This document shows positions 35,369 through 45,720 of a stretch of 64,000 nucleotides of DNA, piece after piece (position 1 is the first letter of the stretch; every line of letters begins with the position of its first letter). The DNA lies in assembly GCA_001643675.2 (NCBI GenBank), contig LSRY02000039.1, forward strand, positions 426,501-490,500. The letters are read 5' to 3'. Made by a program: the position numbers and the translations under genes. Below the pieces are notes generated by a model. It made no database searches and was not told the origin of the DNA. It was given only the letters and a program-made list of their open reading frames with translations. The DNA comes from Monocercomonoides exilis (Eukaryota; Preaxostyla; Oxymonadida; Polymastigidae).

Positions 35369-38300
35369 ATGCGACTGATGATTTTATTTTCAATTGTTTT
35401 GGCATGCAATTATACAGAATACACTTATGCGAATAAACAACTTTATGATCGACTGTCTGACGAAGTGGGCGAAAGCGAGAAGATATTTTCTTATCCACAG
35501 GCGCTCAACTGTATTGAAAATTCTCCATTGCGTGAAACACATAGCAATAATTTATTTCAACACATGAATACTTTCCAACCGAGCATCAGGAGCGGAAACA
35601 CTGAGATTGAAGGAAAATACACAAAACACAATTTGCAACATGAACTGAAGGAAAACAAAAGAAATTACCGCACAACCGAATCAGAAATGTCAAGCGATTA
35701 TTGGATGCACTTATATCGAGAATGCTTCAATGAGTTTCCCCAAAGCGAGATTGAGGGATACATTTGCGCTTGGAATTCTTCCATTGAATTGAAAGGGATT
35801 GGGCTGATGGGAGGCGAGTGTGGGAGCGTGGCGTGTGGAAGGAGGAGGAGTGTGGTTGTGGCGAGAGGGTGTGTTGTGGGGATGGGGAAGGACAATGAAG
35901 CAGGGACATTTGATCTGAGTGGGAGCATTGGGGTGTTGACAAACATCACATTGAAAGGGTGGAGAAGAGGGGGAGAGATCATTTCAGGCAGGCTGTTTGG
36001 AGGGAATGGATATGGAGGGGAGAAGGGTGGATGCGAAAAAAAGGGAGGAGGAGGAGGAGGAGGAGGAGGAGAAGGCGTTGAAGGGAGTATTTCAGTGAGC
36101 GAATCACACTTCTCTTCTTTTAGCGTCTCATCAGCTCCATTCCTCTCATCACCGTCCATTCCCGTTGTGTCCCTCTCTCATTTGATATTTTTCAATATTT
36201 CAACAGGAAATGATGCATGTCCATCTCCAACAACTACGTCAACACAAGCCACATATTTTATGAGCAGTTGCTCATTTTCATCCGTTTGCGATGCATATAA
36301 TGGCGGGATTGTTCCTTCCCTCAACAATCCCTTGGTCTCCTTAACAGCCTCAAATGCCTCATTCGTTGGGTGTTGTCGGACAAGAAATGTTGAATGTGAA
36401 GGAACTTCAGATAATAAGAAACATCCAGAGAGACAGAGCATAACAGAAAATATAGCAAATTCATTAATTTGGTGCGAATGGAATGGATCGAAAGCAACAG
36501 GAACAAGTGATTCTCTTTCGGATGGAGTGTCAAGTGGCGGGGCAATTTGCATGCATAATCTCAATTCTGGAGAACTTTCAGTTTCTCATTGTGTGTTTAA
36601 TAATTGTTTTGCATACAGCAGTGGAGGTGGAATCATGTGCCGTTCTATTAAGTTTGTTTGTATCGAAAATAGTATATTTAATTTCTGTATAGCTCAAAAC
36701 CATTGCGGAGGAGGATTTTACGTTGTAATGATTTCAACATGTGTTCGGATCAGCGGATGTGAATTCCAGAAATGCAAAGCCGTTTATGATGGAGGAGGAT
36801 TTTGTCTTGAATCTTTTCAGGTTTTGGGAACAGATTGCATTCCAACAGAAAATGGAGGAGGGGAAAGTGCGTGTGTATTTGACTGCAGTTTCACTTTGTG
36901 CTCTGTTGTAAATGCTAATGGTGGAGGCATTAGTTTATATAATGTTCCATTCCAATTCAAAATGAGGAATTTTCAGTTTATTTCATGCAATGCATCGTCA
37001 AATGGGGGAGGATTGAGTGCGGATCCACGGATGACAACAGCTCCAAAAGATGGACATTATTTTTATTTCTTATTTTTTCATGAATGCAAATGCTTGGCCA
37101 ATGTTCCATATGGCCATGACATAATCTATGCAGATTATTACAATGTCTTTTTAAATTCAGGCAATCCGTTCAATGAATGTTACACCACTAATACAGATGA
37201 AAAGAGAGTGTGCTATGGATATAATGTGTCGAATTCTGGGAGTTGGGCATATCAGCACACAGAAAAGAAAGATTGGCTGAAGGACAAGGCAATTTATGTT
37301 TCTGTGAGTGGAAATGACATGAATGAGTTGTGTGGGGCAAATGAGTCAAATCCGTGCAAAACGGTGAAGAAGGCGTTTGAGATGTGTGAGGTGGAGATAA
37401 GCTTGTCAATCACGCTGATGGAAGGAGATCATCAAAGTGAGACGACAACAGTTGAGATTGGAACAAAAAAGATTTCAGTCATTGGGAAGGGAAGGGAAAC
37501 ATGTTCGATTAGAACTGGAGCACTTTCATCAAGTGGACCGCTGTTCAGCGTGTCAACAGGTCATCTTGGTTTATTGCACATGAAGGTTGATTGCTACTCA
37601 AATGAAAATCCTTCTTCTCCGAGCGTGGTTGTGATATCCGATGGGAGTGGGTCACTCTCGTTGGAGGATGTTGTGATAACCACGAGAAATACAGGAGACT
37701 ATGTGATGTCGTCATCAGTGTTTGTTGCGCCGCTGTCGCAGCTGTCGATGGTTGATGTGGAGATCAAAGATATGAATATTTCTCAATCATTGTTCTCTGA
37801 GTCGGATATATCTTCTTCTTTATTGTCTTCATCTACACTGTTTTTGACAGCCACAACATCAGAAGAGAGTATGCTTGCAAATGTGACAGTTCAGGATGTG
37901 AAGCTGACGAGGGGAGATGGGGTGGTTGTGGCAAAGAGTGTGAAGGAAGGAGAGACATTCGTTGTTCGGAATTTGACAGTCGAAGATTGCCAGTGCATTA
38001 ATGGAAGTGGTGGTGGGATCAAGGTTGAATTGGAAACTGATACGAGCAAGCTTCAGGTTGATTCAACAACAATCAACAGATGCAAGTGCAGCGGATATGG
38101 AGGAGGGATGATGCTGTATCTGGCTGATGGCTCACATGACTTCTCAATAAAATCCGTTGGTTTTTCAGGTTGCACAGCTTTATTGCGTGGGAATTATCTG
38201 TTTGTGAATGGGAGCAATTCAGCGAGATGGGGAATAACAACAGAAAAGCTGAATGTCCAGCATGACGATTCAAAATACAATGAGCTGGCGGGATATGATC

Positions 38301-41300
38301 GGAGTGACACAACAATGGGGCTATTCCCACTGAATGTGTATTTGGACGGATATCCAGATGCAGCACATGTGGGGAAGGCGAAGGATGGGCTGGGCGGATA
38401 CGACTCGTGGTTCTGTGGGTTTGACTATTATCCGTGTGCCACCATCACCCATGCGGCGCAGGTGAGATATGCAGACACAAACAAGAAGATCGAATTGGAT
38501 TCAGGATATGAGCTTGCTGAAGAGGTTGGAATGACAGATGGCAATGAATGGGAGATTTCATGTGCCACAAAAGGGATGGAAGTGGGAGTGAAAGCACCAG
38601 AGAATTTTGAGTCATCTTGTCTGATTGAGGTTCAGAGCAAAAGCTCAATGAAAAACATCAAGTTCTGTATTCCAAGTCTTCTGTCTGGTGTATCATCTCT
38701 GATTTCATCCAACTCCACACTCCTCACACTCACTGACTGCTCAGTTGCGCATTTGTCAGAGAATGCTGTGAGCAGCTCGATCGGATACTCCTTTGCGAAG
38801 GTGGAGAGAGGGAGTCTGAGGTTGGTGCGATTTGAAGTCAAAGAAACATTGCAATTCGGGGAGCACTCGCTGATCGAGTTTGTCGAAGGTGTGGATTCAG
38901 CTGTATTTTCTAGATGCAATGTTAACAACATTGAAAAAAGAAATGGAGACGGAGGATGGATGAATGGAGTGATTGGTGCAGAAAGAGATGAGGGGAAGAA
39001 TGGGATAATTGTGATTGAATCATGCTACATCAAGAACTGTAAATGTTGGAGAAAAAACGGAAAAGACGGAAAAGGAGGAGGAATTTGTGTAAAAATAAAT
39101 GGAGAAGGAGGTGTAATTGTGAATGGAACGAGTGTGATTGATGGTTGCGAGGCAACGAGTTTGGATGGAAGTGGTGGAAGAGGAGGAGGAATGATGATTG
39201 AGATGAGAAGCACGCTCAGCACACTGAAAATTGAATCTGGCGTTCACTTTTCGGTTGATGCAACCAATAGAGCAAAATATGGGAAGGATGTATTTGTTTG
39301 CTGTGGTTTGGGATTTTTGTTGAATACAAAAATAAATGCAACTTCATTTGCCTTCATCAAATCTACTGATCAAATATCAAATAATTCGCAAGTGGTTTTG
39401 AAATTGTGTGGGAGTGAGAATGGGAATGAAGATGAAGTGGTTCCATTATTTGTTTATTTGCGCTCAATTGAGTCGAAATTAAATGTTGATGGAAGGGGAG
39501 AAATTTCATTGGATCATAGCTCTTGTGGATTCGAGAAGTTTGGGTGCCTGACAATTGATTATTGTTTGAGCAATAGAGCGAACAGTAATGTGAATGAAAT
39601 CGAAGTTGCCTCAGAATCATGGATAAAGAATGAAATGAAAGTGGTTTCATTTGAGGTGAGTGTTTCAGGGAAAGAAGAAGGGATGAGGGTATTGGTGAAG
39701 GATGAAGGATCATTAAGCCAAAATAATCTTATTGAGTGCACAAAATCATTTGAAATTATAAATTTGGCATTTATAATGAACAAAGTTATTAATGGAAGGA
39801 GGAATGCATTTATCCATTCCTCGTCAACAGTCACAATTACCAGCTGTTCATTCTCGTTTGAAAATAATGCATTAACTGAAGAAAAGATTGGATACAACAT
39901 ACTGAATATTGAGGGAGGAAATCTGATTGTCGATGGACTTGTGATGTCAAAAACAGTGACAATGAACGGAAAATCACCAATTGTTATCATAAATGGAGCG
40001 AAATTGGATATGAAGAACAGCAGAGTGAGCGGAGTGACAGTGGAAGGTAGAAGTGGAAAAGGAGGATGCATTGGTACTGAGATAAAAAAAGGAGGTAGCG
40101 CGATTGTGAATAACTGCAGTTTTTCATCAACATGCACAGGTGGAGGTGGGACGAAAGGAGGAGGGATGATGATTTCAGTTGAGTGTGGAGGAAGTTTGGA
40201 GATTAAAAGCGTAACATTCACAGGATGCCAGGTGCCAACAGAGGACAGCTTGCAGAAAGGAAGGGGAATTGGAGGAGGGATGTTTGTGAGTTTGGATGAG
40301 ATGATTGAATCATTTTCGTTGGGGAGCGTGATATTTGAAAGATGCAATGCTTGGAAAGGAAAGAAAACATTTGTTTCAGGATGGGATTTGAGTGAGATTG
40401 TGAAGAAGGAGCACTTGAAATGGGAGATGAGTCCAGAGGAGTTGGAGTCATTGGATGAATTGTGTGGATGGGAGAGGAAGACAACAGGAGAGGAGGGATA
40501 TGTGATCCCATTGGTTGTGTATTTGTGGAGTAATTGGAGTGGGGATGGGTTTGTATCAGTTGAGAAAGGAGGAGATTTCAGTGGGTGTGGGTTTTCTGAG
40601 GCTCCATGTTTATCGATTGACCACTTGATATCACTTCGATGCCCAACACTTGGAGAAGGGGAAACACACATCAGCATTGTGGGATCAGGGCTGTTGAGCC
40701 ATTCCATTTCATTTTCTTTTATTTCATCATCAATTTCAGGGTCACAAAAAGTGGTGATTGAAGGGACAAAGAAAGGGACAGGGGTGACGATCAGTGATGA
40801 AGATGAGAATGAATTGGATGATGGTTCAATGATATCCTCGAATGTGAGTCTGTCATTTGTGAATGTTTCATTCACAAAACCCAGCATCACCACCCATCAT
40901 GAAGTATTTATTGAATCCTCAGGAACAAGTTCATTATTGTCGGTTGCTGATTGTTCATTTGGTTCATTGACAGGATTGACAGAGACAGCAGGATATTGCC
41001 TGATGAGAGTGAATGGAGGGAGTGTTGTGATTGAAAGGAGTTCATTAAGCTTGATCTCTGAGTTGAAAGGATTCATCTGTTTCAGCTCAAGTGCAGCTGA
41101 GGTGACTCTTCAAAATGTGAACATTTCATTTGCTTCTGTGAAGGAGAAAAGCTTGATTTCGATGATAGACGAGAATCAAATGGATGGAAAAGGAAATTCT
41201 CATTCAAATGGCAACAAACCTGTTTTGAGGGTTGTTGGGTGTTCATTTGCGAACATCACAAACGAAGGGATTGGAGCGAGTGTTGTTGATGTGGGTTCTT

Positions 41301-44300
41301 TTGATTACGCAGTTGAATACATATTAGATGAGTGCACAATGACGAGTTGCAAGAGCGCTTTGGGCACTGAAGGGGGAGGAATGAAAGTGGCGCTGAAGAG
41401 CGAAGAAACAGTTTTTAAAATCAATGATAGCTCTTTTTCGATGTGCAAGTGCTCGAGTGAGACAGGGTGTGGAGGAGGGCTGTATATTGATGGATATGAA
41501 CCAAGTGCCAATTATGGTGATGACACTCAAATTCCGCCTCTGAATTTCAAGATTGTGAACATTCTGTTTTATATGAATGAGGCACATGTGGGGAAAAACA
41601 TTTTCATCAGATGTTTCTCGATTGAGCACCAAATTAACGAAACACTGTTTGCCCTGAACTACAACCAAGAGTCACTGAACTCGAACAACTCGATCTGTGG
41701 GAGGGATGTTGAGAGCGAAGGAGATGTTGATTTGATTCCGCTGATCACATACTATTATGGACTTCAAGTGTTTGTGAATGGAACGGGAAGTGATGGCAGG
41801 CGATGCGGGGCACAGGCCAATCCTTGTTCCAGCATCAATTGTGGGGTTGACCACATTGAGCAAGGTGTGATGAATGCGATTTTGATTGATGGGGAAGGAG
41901 CTGTGACAAAGGAATGTGTGATTGGAGACCTGGTTGTGAACTCATTCAAAAAGACACAGGCGATTGTGAGGTTGAACTGCAAGATTGAGAAATCATTTGA
42001 GAAGGATTGCATCATGGAGTTTATAAACGAAAGCGCTGTGGAGAGGTGCTCATTCCAGCTTGAAGATGGAATTGAATTCACTCACAATTATCTCATGAAA
42101 GTGAAGAATGGAACAACAAAAACACAAGAATGTGAATTCTCCTCTGCAGATGTGGTGAAACTGAACAGTTCAATTGTTAGTGTGGAAAGTGGAGAGCTGA
42201 AGATATTTGAAACTTCATTCAAGGATTTATTTTCAAAAACATTTGTGCTTTTCTTTAATAAAGAATCAGATGTGACAATTGATGAAACAAGAATATCGAA
42301 TATCAGATGTGAGGGAGATACTGTGAGTGTTGGAGGGAAAGCGAAAGTGGAGATGAAAGAGATGGTGGCTGAGAATGTGACTCTGTTGTCAAATGGGTGT
42401 GTAATTGGGATGGATGATGCTGAGAAAGAGGTGAGTGTGTTGAACTGCTCGTTAGAAAAATGTGTGAATTCGGTGGAAAAGGGAAGAATGATGCAGATAA
42501 GACAATCCAAGGATGTGAGGATTGAGGCATGTGTATTTGATGGAGAAAAAGATGAAGAGATGATCAATGAAGGAAACGAGACAAAAGAAGGATTATGCAA
42601 ATGGAATGGGTCATTAGTTGGTGTTGAGAAGAGCAATGTGGAGATGAGGGAAACAACGATTATGAAGAGCAAGGAAGGTGGATTGTGGGTGAGTGGAGGG
42701 AGTGTGAAGATTGAGAAAGGAAAATTTGAGAACAACAACCCATCGATTGAGGGATATCCATCAGCCAGAAGGAATGCGATTTGTGAAGGGAATGGTGAAT
42801 TGGATGTTGTGAGTGTGAAAGGGGGAGATGGAATGTTGCCAAACACATCGTTGTGGATATTGGACGAAGGATGCAAATTGGGAGGGATAGCTTCAGAAAG
42901 AGGATCATCATATTTCATCCCGGTTCTGGAAGAAGTCAAGAATTCAACTCAGCCAAACGGAGAGATGGAATTGGTCATCCTTGGGAAACTGCTTCTTCCG
43001 TGTGGTTTAACACTGAGATTAAACATGAAAGAAGGGGTTTTTGAACTTCCATATACGAGCACCATTGAAGAAGGTGGGTACATATCAGAGAACGAGGTGC
43101 ATTCAATGATTTCATCGGAATTACTGAAAGTGATGGAGAACAAATCAGAAGTGAGTGTGTGCGTTGTGTTTGGAAAGGATAAAATGTCTTCTTCGAATGG
43201 AATTATGGTGATGAATAAGAGTGAATCTGAATCAAAGAGAGATGACAATATCGATGAAGAAGAAGAAAATGAAAATGAAGGAGGAACCAACAACGAATGG
43301 AGCTTAATCGTGATTGTTATTATGGCCCTGCTGCTTTTGTTATTAATATTTATTATTATAATTATCGCTATAATTCATCGAAAAAAACTGAGTGAAATGC
43401 TTCAGAAAATAGAGGAAATGGGATATAAAGAAGGAGCAATAATAAATAAGGCAGAAAGGAGAAAAGAAAAGAGCGGAGAAACATTTGAGATGAGCAGCAT
43501 GCCTTCATCTTTGCTGGAGGGGATGACAAGTCAAATGCCATTATTGATAGATGATGAAGAAGAATTGAGTGAATCACAAACAACAAATGATGATGATGAC
43601 TCTCCAAATGAAAATGATTTGTTGGCTTTTGGTTTTCCTTCACCAGCATTAGGAGATGTTTCTGTTTCTGGGGTGGAACAATCGCATTTCTTCAAAGTTT
43701 TATCTGCAAAAAAGCCATTTCAAGAGAAGGTCAAGAACCTTAAAACGTTACACTCAGTGATTCATTGCGTTCTAGGGGGATTCTCATTGGGAGCAGATGC
43801 GATGGATGTTGTTAATGAGAAGGAAGTAGTTTTTGAAGTTGCAGATCTGTTTGAGAACTTAATATCAGTTGGAGACGAAAGGGTGAAAATGATGGGGAGA
43901 CAGCTTTGCCCGTTTACGATCTTTGTTGAAGGAAAAGGAAAAGGAAAAGGAAACGAAGTGTATGTTTTAACAGAAGAATTAAAAGGTGAGAAGCTGAAGG
44001 AAGAAATGAAGCGGTGGCAGGCGCCTGAACTGAGAAATGATTATGTGGAAACAGAAGATAAGGGAATTGAACAGGGTGTTGTGTATGTGCTTGGACTGAT
44101 TCTATATGAAATGATAACAGGGGAAGTGCCCTTGAACGAATGCAAAGCAGAAAAAGCTCAGGAGATGATGAAGGCTGGGGTGCGACCTATGACTGAAGGA
44201 ATTGAGGGGGAAGAATTGGTTGAGCTAATGGAAATGATGTGGGGGAATGAGCCAAACGACAGACCCACTCTGAAGGAAGTGAAGAAATCAATAAAGAAAA

Positions 44301-44323
44301 TTATGAATGATCAGGTTGAGTGA
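35369..44323 (+). CDS. Giant secreted-type right-handed beta-helix protein with one membrane helix and a cytoplasmic pseudokinase
   Basis: The gene is one exon of 2984 aa. I start at the first ATG (35369) because MRLMILFSIVLACNYTEYTYA is a good signal peptide; the frame upstream has no ATG. The ectodomain (about 25-2640) is full of beta-helix turns (GGGI, SSGGAI, NNCF, GGGGMMI-like). It is punctuated by five segments of the form VYL...CGxx..(P/G)CxTI at about residues 654, 1015, 1387, 1739 and 2145, spaced 350-400 residues. Many Asn-X-Ser/Thr sites fit a glycosylated surface protein. One hydrophobic helix (about 2646-2670, VIVIMALLLLLLIFIIIIIA) ends in RKK. The tail carries an acidic linker and a kinase C-lobe: QAPEL (APE, about 2883), VVYVLGLILYEMITGEVPL and NEPNDRPTL. 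I see no glycine loop, VAIK lysine, HRD or DFG, so it is a pseudokinase. It is probably a surface receptor or adhesin. Ligand and partner are unknown. Confidence 0.88.
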   Translation: MRLMILFSIVLACNYTEYTYANKQLYDRLSDEVGESEKIFSYPQALNCIENSPLRETHSNNLFQHMNTFQPSIRSGNTEIEGKYTKHNLQHELKENKRNYRTTESEMSSDYWMHLYRECFNEFPQSEIEGYICAWNSSIELKGIGLMGGECGSVACGRRRSVVVARGCVVGMGKDNEAGTFDLSGSIGVLTNITLKGWRRGGEIISGRLFGGNGYGGEKGGCEKKGGGGGGGGGEGVEGSISVSESHFSSFSVSSAPFLSSPSIPVVSLSHLIFFNISTGNDACPSPTTTSTQATYFMSSCSFSSVCDAYNGGIVPSLNNPLVSLTASNASFVGCCRTRNVECEGTSDNKKHPERQSITENIANSLIWCEWNGSKATGTSDSLSDGVSSGGAICMHNLNSGELSVSHCVFNNCFAYSSGGGIMCRSIKFVCIENSIFNFCIAQNHCGGGFYVVMISTCVRISGCEFQKCKAVYDGGGFCLESFQVLGTDCIPTENGGGESACVFDCSFTLCSVVNANGGGISLYNVPFQFKMRNFQFISCNASSNGGGLSADPRMTTAPKDGHYFYFLFFHECKCLANVPYGHDIIYADYYNVFLNSGNPFNECYTTNTDEKRVCYGYNVSNSGSWAYQHTEKKDWLKDKAIYVSVSGNDMNELCGANESNPCKTVKKAFEMCEVEISLSITLMEGDHQSETTTVEIGTKKISVIGKGRETCSIRTGALSSSGPLFSVSTGHLGLLHMKVDCYSNENPSSPSVVVISDGSGSLSLEDVVITTRNTGDYVMSSSVFVAPLSQLSMVDVEIKDMNISQSLFSESDISSSLLSSSTLFLTATTSEESMLANVTVQDVKLTRGDGVVVAKSVKEGETFVVRNLTVEDCQCINGSGGGIKVELETDTSKLQVDSTTINRCKCSGYGGGMMLYLADGSHDFSIKSVGFSGCTALLRGNYLFVNGSNSARWGITTEKLNVQHDDSKYNELAGYDRSDTTMGLFPLNVYLDGYPDAAHVGKAKDGLGGYDSWFCGFDYYPCATITHAAQVRYADTNKKIELDSGYELAEEVGMTDGNEWEISCATKGMEVGVKAPENFESSCLIEVQSKSSMKNIKFCIPSLLSGVSSLISSNSTLLTLTDCSVAHLSENAVSSSIGYSFAKVERGSLRLVRFEVKETLQFGEHSLIEFVEGVDSAVFSRCNVNNIEKRNGDGGWMNGVIGAERDEGKNGIIVIESCYIKNCKCWRKNGKDGKGGGICVKINGEGGVIVNGTSVIDGCEATSLDGSGGRGGGMMIEMRSTLSTLKIESGVHFSVDATNRAKYGKDVFVCCGLGFLLNTKINATSFAFIKSTDQISNNSQVVLKLCGSENGNEDEVVPLFVYLRSIESKLNVDGRGEISLDHSSCGFEKFGCLTIDYCLSNRANSNVNEIEVASESWIKNEMKVVSFEVSVSGKEEGMRVLVKDEGSLSQNNLIECTKSFEIINLAFIMNKVINGRRNAFIHSSSTVTITSCSFSFENNALTEEKIGYNILNIEGGNLIVDGLVMSKTVTMNGKSPIVIINGAKLDMKNSRVSGVTVEGRSGKGGCIGTEIKKGGSAIVNNCSFSSTCTGGGGTKGGGMMISVECGGSLEIKSVTFTGCQVPTEDSLQKGRGIGGGMFVSLDEMIESFSLGSVIFERCNAWKGKKTFVSGWDLSEIVKKEHLKWEMSPEELESLDELCGWERKTTGEEGYVIPLVVYLWSNWSGDGFVSVEKGGDFSGCGFSEAPCLSIDHLISLRCPTLGEGETHISIVGSGLLSHSISFSFISSSISGSQKVVIEGTKKGTGVTISDEDENELDDGSMISSNVSLSFVNVSFTKPSITTHHEVFIESSGTSSLLSVADCSFGSLTGLTETAGYCLMRVNGGSVVIERSSLSLISELKGFICFSSSAAEVTLQNVNISFASVKEKSLISMIDENQMDGKGNSHSNGNKPVLRVVGCSFANITNEGIGASVVDVGSFDYAVEYILDECTMTSCKSALGTEGGGMKVALKSEETVFKINDSSFSMCKCSSETGCGGGLYIDGYEPSANYGDDTQIPPLNFKIVNILFYMNEAHVGKNIFIRCFSIEHQINETLFALNYNQESLNSNNSICGRDVESEGDVDLIPLITYYYGLQVFVNGTGSDGRRCGAQANPCSSINCGVDHIEQGVMNAILIDGEGAVTKECVIGDLVVNSFKKTQAIVRLNCKIEKSFEKDCIMEFINESAVERCSFQLEDGIEFTHNYLMKVKNGTTKTQECEFSSADVVKLNSSIVSVESGELKIFETSFKDLFSKTFVLFFNKESDVTIDETRISNIRCEGDTVSVGGKAKVEMKEMVAENVTLLSNGCVIGMDDAEKEVSVLNCSLEKCVNSVEKGRMMQIRQSKDVRIEACVFDGEKDEEMINEGNETKEGLCKWNGSLVGVEKSNVEMRETTIMKSKEGGLWVSGGSVKIEKGKFENNNPSIEGYPSARRNAICEGNGELDVVSVKGGDGMLPNTSLWILDEGCKLGGIASERGSSYFIPVLEEVKNSTQPNGEMELVILGKLLLPCGLTLRLNMKEGVFELPYTSTIEEGGYISENEVHSMISSELLKVMENKSEVSVCVVFGKDKMSSSNGIMVMNKSESESKRDDNIDEEEENENEGGTNNEWSLIVIVIMALLLLLLIFIIIIIAIIHRKKLSEMLQKIEEMGYKEGAIINKAERRKEKSGETFEMSSMPSSLLEGMTSQMPLLIDDEEELSESQTTNDDDDSPNENDLLAFGFPSPALGDVSVSGVEQSHFFKVLSAKKPFQEKVKNLKTLHSVIHCVLGGFSLGADAMDVVNEKEVVFEVADLFENLISVGDERVKMMGRQLCPFTIFVEGKGKGKGNEVYVLTEELKGEKLKEEMKRWQAPELRNDYVETEDKGIEQGVVYVLGLILYEMITGEVPLNECKAEKAQEMMKAGVRPMTEGIEGEELVELMEMMWGNEPNDRPTLKEVKKSIKKIMNDQVE

Positions 44324-44849
44324 AAAGAACATCACAAATGATTGTGCAAATGAAAATTGATGAATAGATGAAAAACAATCAAAATGCAAATAGTGCAGGT
44401 TGAAAGTTGGTGTATTTGGTGCAATTTTCACAAATTGCTTCATGAAAAAAACGAAATCTTTTTATGAAGCATTGGATAATAATTGCCCATGATCTTGCTG
44501 GTTGCCTGAAAAACAAAAAGTTGAATACAGAAATGTTATTGTCATTCATTGTCCCTATTTTATTATTCTGTGCAAGATAGAAGTCGCTTTTGACTTTCCA
44601 CTTCATAATACATTCTTTTGAGGTATCATTTTGAATCTCATTTTGTTTATTTTTAATTTTTCATTTCATTCAATGAATTTTAAGCGAAATCGTCTAATGA
44701 AGACAAATTCATTCCAATATTTATCTGTTATCGAATGAATACAAATGGAATGGAGGATGTAATCGTTCATAGAGTACATATATTTTCAACTCGTTGCATT
44801 AATAAAAAGTGATTCACAAGATGGAAACAAATTTACAAAAAATTATACT

Positions 44850-44922
<73 letters not shown>

Positions 44923-45164
44923 AAGAAAGTATGAAAAGATCAAGAAAGAGTGTTTATGAAGTTAAAGAAATGACAATGAAAGCTTGGGTTTTATTCTTAT
45001 TTGTATTTATAAGTTATATAATTTGAAAAGTCGCAAATAATAAATTTCTGGGTTAAAGCTTGAATGAATTTTTCTGAAAAATGATCAAATAATGTTCGTA
45101 TTTTTTTATTCCAGATATTTAACATTTGCACCTGTACTGTAAGAATAAAAATTATATATATATA
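44324..45164. other. Intergenic region with A42/(GA)n tract
   Basis: No gene seen. A poly(A)-(GA) tract lies at 44851-44918. Confidence 0.6.
44851..44918. repeat. A42 followed by (GA)n
   Basis: Uninterrupted A from 44851 to 44892, then GAGAGA to 44918 and AAAG units to about 44930. Confidence 0.9.
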
Positions 45165-45434
45165 TATGGGACAAAATATTTGACTCCAGGCATTTTCATT
45201 GAAAAATTATGTACTTTTCATCAACTTTTTGAGAACAAAAAACAAAATGAGAATGAGCCCATTTTTTGATATTCGTGATATATCACAATACTTTATGTTT
45301 TGTTTTTAACGATGCCTGTTTGCGGATTTGAAAATCATATTTATTTTGTAATCAAAGAAAGCGAAATAAAGTTATGAGAGAAGCAATTTTTTCATGCTTT
45401 GTGTATAAAAAGCTTGAAAGTCCGTATTTTCCCC
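45165..45434 (+). repeat. Dispersed 270-bp repeat, copy 1
   Basis: It runs from TATGGGACAAAATATTTGAC to GAAAGTCCGTATTTTCCCC. It aligns over its full length with the copies at 50441-50712 (inverted) and 62452-62722, sharing CATTTTCA(T/A)TGAAAAATTATG, CGATGC(C/A)TGTTTGCGGAT and AAAAAGCTTGAAAGTCCGTA. Divergence from these two is clear, while those two are nearly identical to each other. The ends (GGGACAAAAT and GGGGAAAATA read inward) could be short imperfect inverted repeats of a MITE. It is non-coding. Confidence 0.7.
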
Positions 45435-45439
45435 GAAAT

Positions 45440-45545
45440 ATATTCTTTTTCTTTTTCTATTTTCTTTTCTTTCTCTATTTCTTTTTCCATTTCTTTTTCT
45501 TTTTCTTTTTCTTTTCTTTTCTTTTTCTTTTTCTTTTTTTTTTTT
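45440..45545. repeat. (TTTTTC)n / poly-pyrimidine tract
   Basis: Runs of TTTTTC and TTTTCT directly follow the 270-bp repeat. The hydrophobic Phe/Ser frames here are not genes. Confidence 0.85.
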
Positions 45546-45720
45546 GGTTTATTAAAAGTGATTTATAAAAATTTTTGTTATAAACAGATTGAATAATAAT
45601 ATTTATTTATTTTTTTAATTAAATTAACTTATTAATAAATAAAAAATAAAAGTTTTATTAATTTATTGAGTGGTCCTAAATATTTTGGAATAATTATTTA
45701 TTACAGTATTAAAAAAAATG

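Noticed and set aside
35698-36159. Proline-rich minus-strand frame
   Set aside because: Complement of the GGA repeats that encode the glycine run on the plus strand.
39559-40893. 444-codon minus-strand frame inside the giant gene
   Set aside because: Antisense shadow of the purine-rich beta-helix coding strand; composition-driven Pro/Ser/His text without domains.
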